From assembly GCA_026874595.1 (NCBI GenBank), contig CM049309.1, positions 54,228,079-54,292,078 on the forward strand: a stretch of DNA of 64,000 nt, in the 5' to 3' direction. The notes under the pieces are model-generated. The model was not told the DNA's origin. It searched no databases and saw nothing but the letters and a program-made list of their open reading frames with translations. This document shows, one piece after another, positions 37,001 to 47,526 of the stretch (position 1 is the first letter of the stretch; each line of letters opens with the position of its first letter). The DNA is from Sipunculus nudus. Its lineage: Eukaryota; Annelida; Sipuncula; Golfingiida; Sipunculidae. The position numbers and the translations under genes were made by a program.

Positions 37001-39926
37001 ACTGAGTGAACTTTTGACCTGTACCTGGCTGCACTGTGTGAACTCTTGACCTGTTGCATAATCTGACACAGTTGGCAGTCTGCCAAAGCTATAAATAGAT
37101 TCAGGCTGAACTTTGGTGCCAAATATGATGCAGTGAGCAGTCTGCCAAAGCTGTAAATAGAATGCAGCTACTGCACTGAGTGAACTCTTGACCTCTACCT
37201 GGCTGCACTTCTTCCAATCCTGCCACTGTGCCAAAGTTATTTATAGAGTTGACATCATCTTGGGTTATGGCCAACATCAAGGCATTTGCAATCTGCCAAT
37301 GGTAAACCAAGTGCTGCCATCTGAACACAAAAGTGGTCCCTACTTGAAATAACTTTGAAATTTATTTTCCCAATACAAAATGCTTTTCCGTTGACTTTTT
37401 ATAAAAAAAGAAATCAGGAATATATGAAAAATTATTATGGATGCATATTGAATGCAAAATTAAAATAAAGATATATCTCATTGATGGCAAATTCTTGAAT
37501 TAAGTTGAGTAGGGATACCAATAATTTATAATCCACATACAGTTGTCTTTATACAGCCACAGACTGCTGACTATCCATGTTTGTAACATTGCCTGGTACG
37601 ATGAATAACTTAAATCATAAATCTAAATCTTTTAAAACCTTTTAATAAAACTTTCTTGTCAATATTAACCAAAGATAACCTGAAATCTAAATGTCTAGTG
37701 GCATGATGTAATAGATGCTGATAAACTGGTGCCAGGCTAGATGTAACAGTATCACACAGCTAACATATATGGTAAAATGACTCAATTCAATCTCCATAAT
37801 TCAGCCAAAAATCATTCATGAGGAACCATTAATGACAATTATTATAAGAATTACTGTAGGAATTATTCTTGTAAAATATTTAATAAACTGGCTTCAGTGG
37901 CATCAGTTGAAAAACGTTTCACAGGTTTATAACTCATATAGGCCGATACAGCAAACTGGCTAAGTTCAGCTTCCCATAACTCAGCCAAAAAGCACTGAAC
38001 CAAAACCATTTGAACAAACTTGAATTATCAACATCTGAGGAAAATTAATGTGTGAGATTTAAGAATTTGGCCCAGTGAAGAAGATCTTTGTAACCACTGA
38101 GCTAAAATGGGCTGTTATGGCATATGACTAAATTCAGCTTCCCATAACTTAGCCAAAAGTCACTGAAAAGAGACCATTTGAACAAACTTCTGAAGCACTA
38201 CCCTAGGATCATTTCTGTGCGATATTAAACATTTTGGCCATATGGTTTCAGAGAAGGAGTTTTTTGTAGCCCTCAGTGTGATACAGGCACTGATGACCCT
38301 GTACAAAAAAGGTGCCCATGCAGGTGGCACCTCCAATACCTCAATTTCAGATATGACCTATGTGACCAACATTGGCATAAAATTTGGTGATGATAGCTAC
38401 AGGCGTCCTGAGATTTAAATTTTAATATGCTTTTTTGCATAATTAACAAAGTTCAACCTCCTGTAACTCGGCCAAAATTCTCTGAACTGGAACCATTCGA
38501 ACAAACTTGAGAAAGATTGTTTCAGGGATCATTTCTGTGAAATATTGGACAATTTGGCTGGACAGTTTTGGAGAAGAAGATTTTTAAAGCTTTTTTAGCT
38601 TTTTCCCTATAAAATCTAAGAAAATGCAGTTAGAAAAAAAATAAACATAATCCGATATAGTTTTTTGCATGACTGATTATTTGCAAAAAAATTTGGTGAT
38701 GCTAGCTCCTGCCGTTTTTGAGATAGCTATGGTTAACGTACAGACGACGCACAACACATGACACACAACGCCGCACCATCGCATAAGCTCACAGGTTCGC
38801 TAACAAGCACTTACTTTGGAACATCTTTATTTTCTTCAATCAGACTCAACTCCAGAAGGTCAATAAACTTTTGTGGGAAGGCACCAAAGTCAACCAACAG
38901 TCCTTGTTGTACTTTCAAACTAAATCATAAATATATATTTAAAAAATTATGTATACATCTGTCATTCAAGATAACAGTTATTACTATACACAAAAAGGTT
39001 CTTTGTAAAATTTGACTTTGAAAATAATATTCCTATCACAAGTAGATCCTTCATGCTGGAAGATTAATCTTGCTATCCCAGAAATATTAAACTGAATGAA
39101 ACCAGATGTATATGCAAAATGGAATTATGTTTTGGCCTGGCTTCTGTTTATCACACAATAATGAGAAGGCAGGCCTAAGGGAAAATTAGATGTTTGCATT
39201 AATTAACTGGTGCTTTAAAGTACCTGTACAGTAGTTATGCAACTCCTTACCCTTGGAAATCTTCTTCAGCTAGTTTAAGTGTATACAAGAAAAACAGATC
39301 TTTCTCATCTGTCAACCTTACAACCAGCTCCTGTCATAAGAAAAAGAAATCAAGCTCAGCTTCACACAAATAATAGATCATACAGTCTTTTCCAAATTTT
39401 CAAATAATCACATCCAATCAAGTTGAACAAGGTTACTTCTTTGCACTCTCTGTCCATTTTTCTATCTATCTGTGTAGACAGATAACAGATCACTCAATTG
39501 TTGTTTTTATTTTTAATTTCCCTACAATATCCACCAATCAAGTAGGATGAGGATTTGTACAAAAAGAGGAGTAATTGCATCTTTATTTTCTTATCTGTCC
39601 CTCAATTAGGGTACACAGTATCTTGTAAAAATACATCATAACAGACCATGATCTGAGCCAAGTTACCTCTATTGCACAGAATAATGATGACATTTACTGC
39701 AAATTAAAAGTAAAAGATAATCTTGCAATAGACTAAATAACACTATTTGATCACCCTGGAACTAAAACTGAACTGGCTTTACTGTTTTTTTTTTATCACT
39801 GGCTCCTATTAATATTAATTGAGTTGCTTGCTAGGAGTTTATGTAAAAGCTTCTTCAGGCAAAAATGACATGCTATATTTGATGAAGGGGGGGGGGGGCT
39901 GTACAACTTCTGAATGACTGAAATAT

Positions 39927-40014
<88 letters not shown>

Positions 40015-40705
40015 AATATATATATATATATGTGAGCTATATTAATAATATATTGGTATATTGGGCCACTGTGACTAGGATACTGCACATCATGATATAA
40101 TTTTCCTATATCAACTATTTTTTTTTATATTATCATTATATTAATGAAAGACATATCAAAGCTGCTAGCCTGTCTGTAAATACACCTCAAATCACAAGGA
40201 GAGTATTGTTGAATTTAGATTATAATTTAATTTTAGCAGAAAGGTGAACTACACTAACCTTTCTGTGAACTGGTGTGACCACACTGTGGATCTCCACTGC
40301 GACATAAACCCGACATTTCCTGAAAATCAATAAATATATCAAAATTGGTAAATATACTAAGCAAATGTGATACAGGGATAAATGTATTATAATGGAAAGT
40401 GTAAGGTGGTTTAATTTTAATAACACTTTTATCAAGAATGAGTGCCATATTATACTTATCCTGCAAGAATATTGTGAATTTTGGCCTTTGCAAGTGCTTC
40501 AGGTAACAGGGACAGTGATAATTTATCTCGTAAATATCAAGCTCTGGGGCTCGGGCCAATAAAACAAAACCATTAATAAAGTATTTGATTAGAATTGTGC
40601 CATTCTTATATTAATTTCAATAGTTGGTTACCTTTCTTCTCTGTCAGGAGACTTGACTGTTACCAGCAGTGGTTTATAGAACAGCTCTTCCACTCCTCCA
40701 TTCAT
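24838..40705 (-). CDS. SASS6: Spindle assembly abnormal protein 6 (SAS-6), complete 15-exon coding model
   Basis: Coding segments from the ATG: 40632-40705, 40259-40319, 39251-39330, 38815-38919, 34593-34767, 33806-34003, 32603-32719, 31376-31645, 30450-30593, 29504-29629, 28234-28315, 27614-27744, 26896-27006, 26156-26316, 24838-25087. They total 2085 nt, 694 residues plus TAG (human protein about 657). Residues 1-165 are the globular head, with [54 protein letters not shown] and the PISA-type block [20 protein letters not shown]. Phe135 there aligns with the Phe of the head-to-head dimer interface. About residues 170-490 form a heptad-rich coiled coil; the Ser/Pro-rich tail retains DAKYLQK and a final [11 protein letters not shown]-6 dimers assemble the ninefold cartwheel that templates centrioles. 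The start is chosen because only this ATG gives the head-domain frame, and every junction keeps phase. Confidence 0.96.
26156..26316 (-). CDS. SASS6: SASS6 coding exon 14 (low-complexity tail)
   Basis: Acceptor TATTATTCAG, donor GTAATA. It encodes [20 protein letters not shown] and [16 protein letters not shown]..., ending in GG of a Gly codon that the next exon completes. It is proline- and arginine-rich and probably unstructured. Confidence 0.82.
26896..27006 (-). CDS. SASS6: SASS6 coding exon 13 (low-complexity tail)
   Basis: Acceptor ATTTACAG, donor GTACAT. Thirty-seven codons: [20 protein letters not shown] then a Pro/Gln/Ser stretch ending PRQQ. It is poorly conserved, as this region is across SAS-6 proteins, but it fits phase on both sides. 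Confidence 0.8.
27285..27460. repeat. Interspersed repeat fragment (GGAGGAAACC family)
   Basis: Contains GTGGAGGAAACCAGAGAACC and AGAGAGAACCACC, a consensus I recognise from a widespread invertebrate interspersed repeat. A related start (AGGCACT(T/C)TCCATGGCT...) recurs near 33061-33105. It lies in SASS6 intron 12. Boundaries are approximate. Confidence 0.45.
27614..27744 (-). CDS. SASS6: SASS6 coding exon 12
   Basis: Acceptor GTGTTTCAG. It encodes [20 protein letters not shown] and a Ser/Thr-rich segment ending HRASAGL. INWLNK marks the end of the SAS-6 coiled coil. The chosen donor is GTGGGT, phase 0. An alternative in-phase donor (CAG|GTCACG, exon then from 27531) would add 28 residues, so the tail length here is less certain. 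Confidence 0.82.
28234..28315 (-). CDS. SASS6: SASS6 coding exon 11, followed by a GC donor
   Basis: Acceptor ATTACTTTAG. It encodes [20 protein letters not shown] and LLKTNEN plus one base. The only donor that keeps the conserved reading (NENV-INWLNK) is GCAAGT at 28233-28228 rather than a GT site, so the following 489-bp intron is of the GC-AG class. Confidence 0.9.
29504..29629 (-). CDS. SASS6: SASS6 coding exon 10
   Basis: The acceptor has a long T tract (TTTTTTTTTCAG); the donor is GTATGT. It encodes [20 protein letters not shown] and [14 protein letters not shown]..., matching human [20 protein letters not shown]. Confidence 0.93.
30450..30593 (-). CDS. SASS6: SASS6 coding exon 9
   Basis: The acceptor is weak (GTTTTAAAG); the donor is GTAGGT. 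It encodes [20 protein letters not shown] then [19 protein letters not shown], closely matching human [19 protein letters not shown]. The acceptor position is chosen because it keeps phase 0 with both neighbours. Confidence 0.88.
31376..31645 (-). CDS. SASS6: SASS6 coding exon 8 (90 codons, coiled coil)
   Basis: Acceptor TTTATACAG, donor GTAAGC. It begins [20 protein letters not shown] and later has [30 protein letters not shown] near-uninterrupted coiled coil that aligns with human KYKGDSTIRELKAKLSG. The largest internal coding exon of the gene. Confidence 0.94.
32603..32719 (-). CDS. SASS6: SASS6 coding exon 7
   Basis: Acceptor TTGTAG, donor GTGAGT. It encodes [20 protein letters not shown] and then a helix ending YELEAANK. 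The last residues equal the human LSELEAANKDL boundary. Confidence 0.92.
33806..34003 (-). CDS. SASS6: SASS6 coding exon 6 (start of coiled coil)
   Basis: Acceptor TTCAACAG, donor GTAATA. Sixty-six codons in phase 0, including [40 protein letters not shown] and REKALQ. Charged heptad-type sequence matching human LRNEWASHT...ELTNEKEKALQ. Confidence 0.93.
34593..34767 (-). CDS. SASS6: SASS6 coding exon 5 (PISA-motif exon)
   Basis: Acceptor TTTCCTACAG, donor GTAAGA. It encodes [32 protein letters not shown] and [14 protein letters not shown]. The [12 protein letters not shown] block is the SAS-6 hallmark. It follows the 4-kb repeat-filled intron 4. Confidence 0.96.
35500..36810. repeat. Tandem field with GGTGGCGCCACC boxes, alternating 150/130-bp spacing (SASS6 intron 4)
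   Basis: Boxes related to GGTGGCGCCACC end in the GCCACC half at 35555, 35706, 35837, 35986, 36115 and 36263. The spacings are 151, 131, 149, 129 and 148, i.e. a dimer of about 280 bp. Further boxes lie near 36561, 36668 and 36793. Between boxes recur ATGCAAAATTTTAGGCAGAT, GAGATATGA and ATGCTGTGCAAAAATG. Apart from the box, I see no similarity to the 337-bp family at 3809-6041. Noncoding; the reverse-strand ORFs here translate the repeat. Confidence 0.8.
36961..37320. repeat. Short tandem repeats (CTGAGTGAACTCTTGACCTG type)
   Basis: Units near 36969, 37010 and 37173 share ACTGAGTGAACTCTTGACCT and CACCTGGCT. A second block, CAGTCTGCCAAAGCT(A/G)TAAATAG, appears twice (about 37075 and 37138). 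A compound local tandem duplication inside SASS6 intron 4. Confidence 0.65.
37720..38760. repeat. Tandem repeat field, ~170-180-bp units (CATAACT(C/T)AGCCAAAA type)
   Basis: Units with CCATAACTCAGCCAAAA and ACCATTTGAACAAACTT recur with landmarks near 37791, 37971, 38139 and 38457. The last interval (about 318 bp) is near two units. The field ends with GAGATAGCTATGGTTAACGTACAGACGACG-like sequence (described in part), next to SASS6 exon 4. Noncoding. Confidence 0.65.
38815..38919 (-). CDS. SASS6: SASS6 coding exon 4
   Basis: Acceptor TGATTTAG, donor GTAAGT. It encodes [20 protein letters not shown] then [14 protein letters not shown]. It matches the [20 protein letters not shown] landmark. Confidence 0.94.
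39251..39330 (-). CDS. SASS6: SASS6 coding exon 3
   Basis: Acceptor TTATGACAG, donor GTAAGG. It encodes [20 protein letters not shown] and AEEDFQ, a highly conserved strand-helix segment of the SAS-6 head. Confidence 0.94.
39930..40031. repeat. (TA)n microsatellite
   Basis: About 100 bp of nearly pure TA with a few TTTATA interruptions, in SASS6 intron 2 just 0.2 kb from exon 2. The Ile-Tyr repeat ORF across it is an artefact. Confidence 0.95.
40259..40319 (-). CDS. SASS6: SASS6 coding exon 2
   Basis: Acceptor GATTTTCAG, donor GTTAGT. It encodes [20 protein letters not shown]. The final PVHRK is shared with vertebrate SAS-6 (NPVHRKDLVIRLTDD). Confidence 0.92.
40632..40705 (-). CDS. SASS6: SASS6 coding exon 1
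   Basis: ATG at 40705-40703. It encodes [20 protein letters not shown] then DREE and two bases of Arg. The donor is GTAACC. A possible acceptor (TTTTATCCAG) about 50 bp upstream of the ATG hints at a separate 5'UTR exon; this is not established. Confidence 0.9.
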
Positions 40706-42431
40706 GTTGCCAGATCAACGTCTCACATCATGCTGTCCCAACGCTTAATTCATCTGGATAAAATTAGCAATATCTGTATTGTCTGTCATTCTGATCAAAT
40801 AATATTTTCCCAACTGCACAAAATTTACTTTTCTGAAGCATTAATATTGTGAATGAACCTTATTGTATAAAATATACCAGCATATAATCAGTAACGCCAG
40901 AAGAGACTATCCGGTACTCTTGAAGCTGCCAGCAATTCCAATGAGCTCTCTAAAAATTCAGATAAATTATAACATTACTACAATAAAAAATAAACATTTA
41001 TGTTTTACTGGCATTAACTTGCTTAGCTTTAGTTGTATCAGTACTTTACCAAATTTCCAACAGTTTACCCTGAGGTTTCCTTTTGGTTAATGGAAATCTT
41101 TAGAACATAAGGTAATTTTTATTTAAGGTTCATTACATTATTAACTATGCCTGGGCTACCTGGTACATAATATCTTCTCTTTCAAATGTTTAGGCTGTAA
41201 TCTCATCAATTTCTGCAGAAATGTATATGCTGTAATTTGTTTTTGTTCAAAATAAATGTAGAACATCTAAACTGTTTTGGAAACCTCTATTTATGGTTAA
41301 ATCTCAATCAATTACAAGATTATGTCCTATCCTTAGATGTCCACTTGCTAAACTATGAAGTATAAGATTATAGTCCATTCCAGTACCCCTGTCCACCTTT
41401 TTTTCTGCATTTTTTTTTTTTTTTTTGTTGCTAATCAAAGAACACCAAAACTGATCGACCTTAGGGCAGAAAGAGGAAAAAGTGTAATTAACTATTATGG
41501 AAATAATAGCCTACCTTATGTAATTTTTCTGTAAACAAGGAGGATAAACAATGGTCATGTACTTATTAGGGACGCCATGAACCATGGATATATATATATA
41601 AGACATTAAAACCAGGCCGTAAAATAAATAATATTTGTATCACGAGTAGGTAATGTACCAAAAATTACCCTTTTGCCTCTTTTTGCCATAGTTGCAAAAT
41701 TGGTTGGGCACTTCTGTCCCATGTAATGAAAATCGCGAAAAATCAGGTGGACAGGGGATGTGGAACTGACTATAATAATTTAATAATATATATTTTAAAC
41801 ATATTTATTCTGTTGCAAGTTAAAGTCTTAAATAAAGATAAAAAAGTTTAAATCAGAAGGGATCAAACACTGGACATGAGTTTGACCCGAGACAGTCGTG
41901 AAAAAAAGCACTAAATATTACTGCTATTATATCATCGTAAAACATATGGATCCTAGTGAAAAATTAATTTCTAGATTAACCTAAACTCCTAAAGTTCCAT
42001 ATTGTTTACATTGCCTTGTTGACGAGTGTTGGCTTGACTGGCTGTCAAACTTGACAGGTTCGCGTTCCAAAGTTTTGAATGGGTCGTTCGTTGAAATTTT
42101 TTCATTAAGGTTCTTTTATTCCACAGAGGAGATTGGTAAAATATAGCTCTAGGCAACCTACCTTGTGTATTAGAAGCAACAACGTTACTGACGGCAAATT
42201 CACACGTTTAGGCAGAAGTAGTAGACATTGGACCAAATGGCATTCTTTGAAGATGGCGCTAGTTGGGAAACCCCTCATGCAATGATTGGATTAGCATGTC
42301 ACATGATCACACATGAATGACGTATAAGAGGAGATTCTCCACATGGCAACTTGTTTACATCCGAAAACATGGATGTGCACAAACCTGTACATTGAATCCA
42401 TTGTGTAAAGTTTTTATATGGTATTGATAAT
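40706..42431. other. Upstream region of SASS6
   Basis: Apart from the MITE at 41369-41774 no feature is certain. The stretch 42000-42400 is less AT-rich and includes AAGATGGCG at 42249-42257, a YY1-like sequence common near housekeeping promoters, so a SASS6 transcription start near here with a noncoding first exon is possible. This is inference only. Confidence 0.3.
41369..41774. mobile_element. 406-bp MITE
   Basis: The left end TATAGTCCATTCCA... and the right end in reverse complement (TATAGTCAGTTCCA...) match over about 30 bp, including CCCCTGTCCACCT. TA lies at both outer edges. The interior contains a long T tract and no ORF. A non-autonomous DNA transposon upstream of SASS6. Confidence 0.65.
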
Positions 42432-44668
42432 ATGTTTGTTTTCAGTTGGGTTATTCGTATAAGAGTTTACATAGAGTTGCACAAGGTTTTAATGAGTTCT
42501 TTTTTAAAACTTGCCTCAAAATTGGTGGAAAAGTTACCGAATGAAACTGGAATTTTCAGTCCGGATAAAGTTAAGAAGTTTTATAAAAGGAAAGGTGTCA
42601 AGGTAAATGCTTTTAATTTCAATGTAACTGAGGATTATGTTGACAAATAATGTTGAAAATTAGATAGTAAGTAAAGCACTGGAATATACCATCTGCCGGC
42701 CAAATTTATAAAAGATTGGGCATCTGATATAGATATGCCAGTGATAAATTTTATAAACATGTCTATTCATACAAGCACAGGTACTGAAGGAATTAAAATT
42801 TTTAAGAGTCACACCATTACTTGAAACGAATAGTAGATTAGATTAAAGCGACTATAGGCCAGTGTTGATTTTGTGTGTTATTTCAAAAGTGTTGGAAAGT
42901 ACATGTATTTGGAAATTAATAATCTTAATTATATACCAATGTATTTCAATCAGGATTTCGTACTTCACATTCAACAGATTAGAAATTGACAAAGGTAATT
43001 TAACTGGCATGTTACTATTCTAGATCTGCAAAAGGCTTTTGACAGTAAATTGATGCTGTAGATCATAAAATAATGTGCAAAAAATGGAGGCATTTGGACT
43101 AGATGATAAGTCTGTAAGTTGGGTTTCTTTCAATTTAACAAATAGAGTACAAATCGTACATGTCAATAATTGTTCATCTGATGAGAAAAATGTGACTTGG
43201 GGAGTACCACAGGGGTCAATTTTAGGGCCACTAATGTACTCAATGTTTGTAAATGATATGGAAATGTCTGTCAAATGCAAACTTTTAATATATGCTAATG
43301 ACTCGATCAGCATTATATTAGTCTCAGGTAAAGACAAGTCTGAAAAAGAACTAAGGCTAAGTCAAGAAATAGATAATATACATAGGTGGTTAAATTGATA
43401 ATGAAATATCTTTATACTTAGGCATAACAGAGTATATTTTATTTGGCAGTAAATGAAAGAACAGGATGTAAGACTTAATTTTATCTGTAATGATCAGAAA
43501 AAAACTTGTAAAAATTCAGTTAAATATCTAGGTCTAACCCTATAGACAACACTGTCAGGAAATAATACTGCTAAGGATATTATATCAAAGTGTAACACAA
43601 AAAGGCTTTATGTACAGATATGGCATTTTTTTTTTTATAAACAAAGCGGAAAAATACTATGTTTTTCTCTAATACAGTGCCATACAGTTGGTGCAGCCGG
43701 TAGTCAGTTTTTCTTTTTCACAGGGATTTAATTTTGGAATATTCTGCCCGTTGACATTCAATAAAAAAAATATCAGTCCTAGTTTTAAGAAAGCAGTAAA
43801 ATGATACCTAATGTGTTATATTCAGGCAAATGAAAACAGTGAATATGTGTTCTTTAACCTAGTGATAACAACTGTAAAATGACTTCAAGTTTTGTATCAT
43901 ATATTTTCAAGTGAAGGGTGATATACATGTATGTACTTTTCTATTACTCAGGGTAGTAATTAGACAGAACTCTAATGTTTTCATAGTTATGTACTTTTAA
44001 GGAGTCTAATTTGTAATTTATTTATTATTATTATTTTTAAATATATACATAATTTTACATCACATTCCAATGTACTTAAAGTGTGTTTCTGTTTATTATG
44101 TTAACCTTCTTCTTAAGATTTTAATTATTTATTAAACAAGTTGAATCTACTGGTATAATTGTAGTAAGTGTAACTAAATGTCGAATTATCATATTGGACA
44201 TTTTGTATTACAAACTGTGTTTTTTTTATCTAGTCAATATATACCTAGTCATATTTGACATTTATTATTACCATATATGATAATATTTTTTCTAACCATT
44301 AAATGAATAGTCAGTATATATATATATAAAATATTTAAATATCTCACAATTTTGTTTACCATAATATTATATATTACAAAAACTGTGATATGTATTGTCA
44401 AATATTCATTACAATTATTATGTACTTTATCTCGTCATGGAAAAGTGTTTAGTCTGCTTTTATTAATTATTTATCATTGTACTGTTAAACTTTGCCCCTA
44501 CATACCATCTTGACATCACAAATAGACCACTATCGAAATAAGTTTTATTCTAAACTTTTGAGTGCTATCCAAGGTGCATGTCAGAATATATGTAAACAAT
44601 ATATACCAATATATTTTATTATGTATATATATGCTGATTCCCTGAATAAAGCTATCTATCTATCTATA
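42432..44668 (+). pseudogene. Decayed CR1/Rex-like non-LTR retrotransposon (reverse transcriptase remnant)
   Basis: RT-family landmarks appear in order but in shifting frames: KLPNETGIFSPDKVKKFYKR (42519-), AGQIYK/KFIKDWAS (about 42695), YRPV...SKVLES (42855-42900), GFRTSHST (42956-), LDLQKAF (43020-), GVPQGSILGPLMYS (43200-), YANDS (43291-43305), KNSVKYLGL (43513-) and a final FKKAVK near 43782. Stops and frameshifts separate them. The catalytic pair reads Asn-Asp instead of Asp-Asp. The stretch between SVKYLGL and FKKAVK is far too short, so much of the 3' coding part is deleted. The 3' end is AATAAAGC followed by (TATC)n at 44645-44668, a typical tail of these elements. The coding part upstream of about 42432 is missing, as in 5'-truncated LINE copies. 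Confidence 0.85.
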
Positions 44669-44961
44669 GTACAACAAGAGGAGACGATATTTTGTTTTAA
44701 CAGGAAAGGCAGAGATGTAAAATTATTATCCCCGATTTAATACTATAGTTACAGGTATTCAGGTGAGTTGAAAACTGTGAACAATGTGAGTATTCCTGTG
44801 GCAGTATTAAACAAGTTTTGTACAAGTGCTCAGTCGCAATCGGCGAGACAGTGTCACATAATACTGTGACGGCAAGTATATAGTCTGAACAGGCATTACA
44901 TATGATTCTGTGATTTCTGATCAGAACGTCATTATCGTTACTTTTGTTGTTGTTATTATTA

Positions 44962-44994
<33 letters not shown>

Positions 44995-47329
44995 TAAAGA
45001 ATACTTAAATAAAAGTTAATTCAACATTATTAATAATATTGTTATGAAATTTATTTCATTTTCACAGTATTTCGGCTCAGTTTTTCATCAGAGCATTAAA
45101 TATGTATAAAATCCTACATGTGGAAATGAAAGTGCAACTTCAACAACCATAATACACCGTATTGCAGTCTTTTCAATTCTCTTAATTCCTATTTCTGATA
45201 GTTTCTCACACAAAACATATCTTAGTACCTTAGGTATATTCTATTTTCTAAATGCACTCAATTTAGCAAATGGTTCATAGTCATACCAGAAGACAATATA
45301 AATTGTGATTTCATGTGACTTTTACGAAGACTGTTACGAAGTCTTTTACGAAGAGAGGATTTACATTCTCATGAGGAAAAAATGGTCTCTATACGATACA
45401 AGATGGTAGAACATGACTGAGAAACGCTGAGCGGGGGAGGGGGTTATAATGGATTGGTTTCCTCGTATCAAAAGTGGATCCACGGGAGGGGTTAAAATTT
45501 TTAAGGGTTTCAGACCAATTTTTTGGGGGCCTGGACCCCCTTCTTTTCCGGGAATGGTGATTTTTTTTCAGGTTTTGTCGTTAGTCTTCCCGGTCTTGAG
45601 CCCTCCTTTTCCTAAATCCTGAATCCGCCCCAGCACACTGTAATATGTATATATAGAGTGTAAAATCATGTTGAAAATTAAGGCCGTATAAGGGCGTAAT
45701 ACCGGGTAGCTGAAAATGCATCACGATGCTGAATACGGCTATTTTTCCGGTATTAAGCGCTTATTATATTTGTCTCAATTTTATTATAGGTGGAAATTGA
45801 GGGGGGGGGGGCACGCGCCTACTGCTCTTCACCAACTTCTGGGACATTTATCGAAAGCTCTGTTCTAGATGGCTGAACCTGATCTTTAAGAATAAAAGTA
45901 TATACTTATGAGATAAATTTGGTAATAGAAATGAGAAAATCTTTGAAAAAGTTCCCCGTACATATTTGTATCAGTAATTTTAAAACAAGAGTTATCCCAG
46001 CTACAAGTCTGTTATGAATATATGCATGTAAAAATACCCAATTGGAATGTATGGAACCCTGTAATTATAGAACAAAGTGGATATTGGCTGAAGTATGGTT
46101 ATAAACTTTTAATTTAGGAACTGAAATATAAGATAAATTATTATTAACTTGCAGCCTGGAACCAGTTAGTTTCACAAGCTGACAAAATAAATGATCACAC
46201 TAAACGAAACAGGCTTGATAAGGCAAAGTCATACAAATTACACATATTTAATTCTGTAGTGCATGAGGCGAAACCATTTATGGACCAAGCACTATATAAA
46301 GTATATACATTGATAAAAAGTGACTAAATTAATTAAATTTTCTCAGAACGTTTTTAAACATATGGTCAGAAGACCAATATATAAAATTCCATGACAGTTT
46401 GTACTTTATTCGTAATTGATTCAGTTATCTTTGTTATGCATATATAGCAAGGCCTATCTATACCCTTAGAAATTCAATAAAATGTCAACTGCGTGCATGG
46501 CCTCCTGCCGAGCATTCTGATTTCAGTAAAATGAGGTTCCCACGTAGAATAAATTCACAAGAAGCTGCAGGCATGCAGTACACTTTTAGTTAGACTATTA
46601 AGGTACATGTAATACCGTTATTTAAGAAATTTCACAATCTTTGGCACTAACATTTTTTTAAGAAAATAAGTATAACTTTTCAATTTAATATAATCAAACG
46701 GGAGCATAAGTAAAACGGGATGTATATTTTCTTTGGACGAACCCAATTTCGTGCCAGGAAATTGATTTTACCTGGGCAAACAATAAAGATCTAAAATAAG
46801 GGTGGTTTTATAAACGAATACGCAATTTTCTGACACATTCTACTTGGCGGTGAGCGTAAGATATTCCTATGTAGTAAACTCAACGGGCAGGCTGGGATCA
46901 TTTCACTATGTGGAGATGGTCCCCTTAGTCGGGGTAGTTCCCGTGGATAATATAGCCCTGTGAAAGTAAGGATCGGGGTCAGTTTCAGTCATACAGTCTC
47001 AGTGAAGGTTTGTTTTTCGATTACGGTCGAGCAACCCTTTAGAGATTTGACTGAACAGCGCTTATTCTGTGAACCAGACAGTGAATTCTTCGTACAAGAC
47101 TTCTACCACTTCTTGATACCAGCTAAGCCATCCCAAAGAAAAATACTGGTAAGTCCAGTTTTACCACACCTATGATGTTATAGCTGTATACCCGTGCCCG
47201 TGTTTATAACGAATGAGTGTGAATAATTCTGTCATAAGTATTGTTTTTAAAGGTGGGATTCAAACATTCAGAGAGGTTATACCGAATGTCGGCCAATAAT
47301 TTCACTTTAACTGCTGAAGGATGTATTTA
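44669..47329. other. Intergenic sequence with simple repeats
   Basis: A (TTA)n tract lies at 44954-44994. G-rich sequence at 45430-45625 with GGGGGCCTGGACCCCC and ATCCGCCCC resembles a decayed GGATCC-type MITE. A poly-G run lies near 45800-45810. An ORF at 46960-47175 ends near a consensus donor; see findings. No firm gene. Confidence 0.45.
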
Positions 47330-47526
47330 CAGGGGTGGATCCATGATTTTGGAAAGGGGAGGGTCCAACCCATGAAGCCTAAATGCAAATCTTAACAGGT
47401 CATCTAGTGCGGAAAGAAGGGGGTTCAGGTTGCAAAATTTGGTTTTGAAACCCTAAAAAAAGGTTCTTTCAATGGGGGGTTCAAAGAGGGGAGGGGGGTC
47501 TGGACCCCTCTATGGATCCGCCACTG
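47330..47526. mobile_element. 197-bp hAT-like MITE
   Basis: The left end CAGGGGTGGATCCATGA and the right end in reverse complement, CAGTGGCGGATCCATAG, form the CAGNGGYGGATCCA terminal repeats typical of hAT-type short elements. The flanking sequence shares only ATTTA, so an 8-bp target duplication is not convincing. The interior is G-rich with no ORF. Confidence 0.6.
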
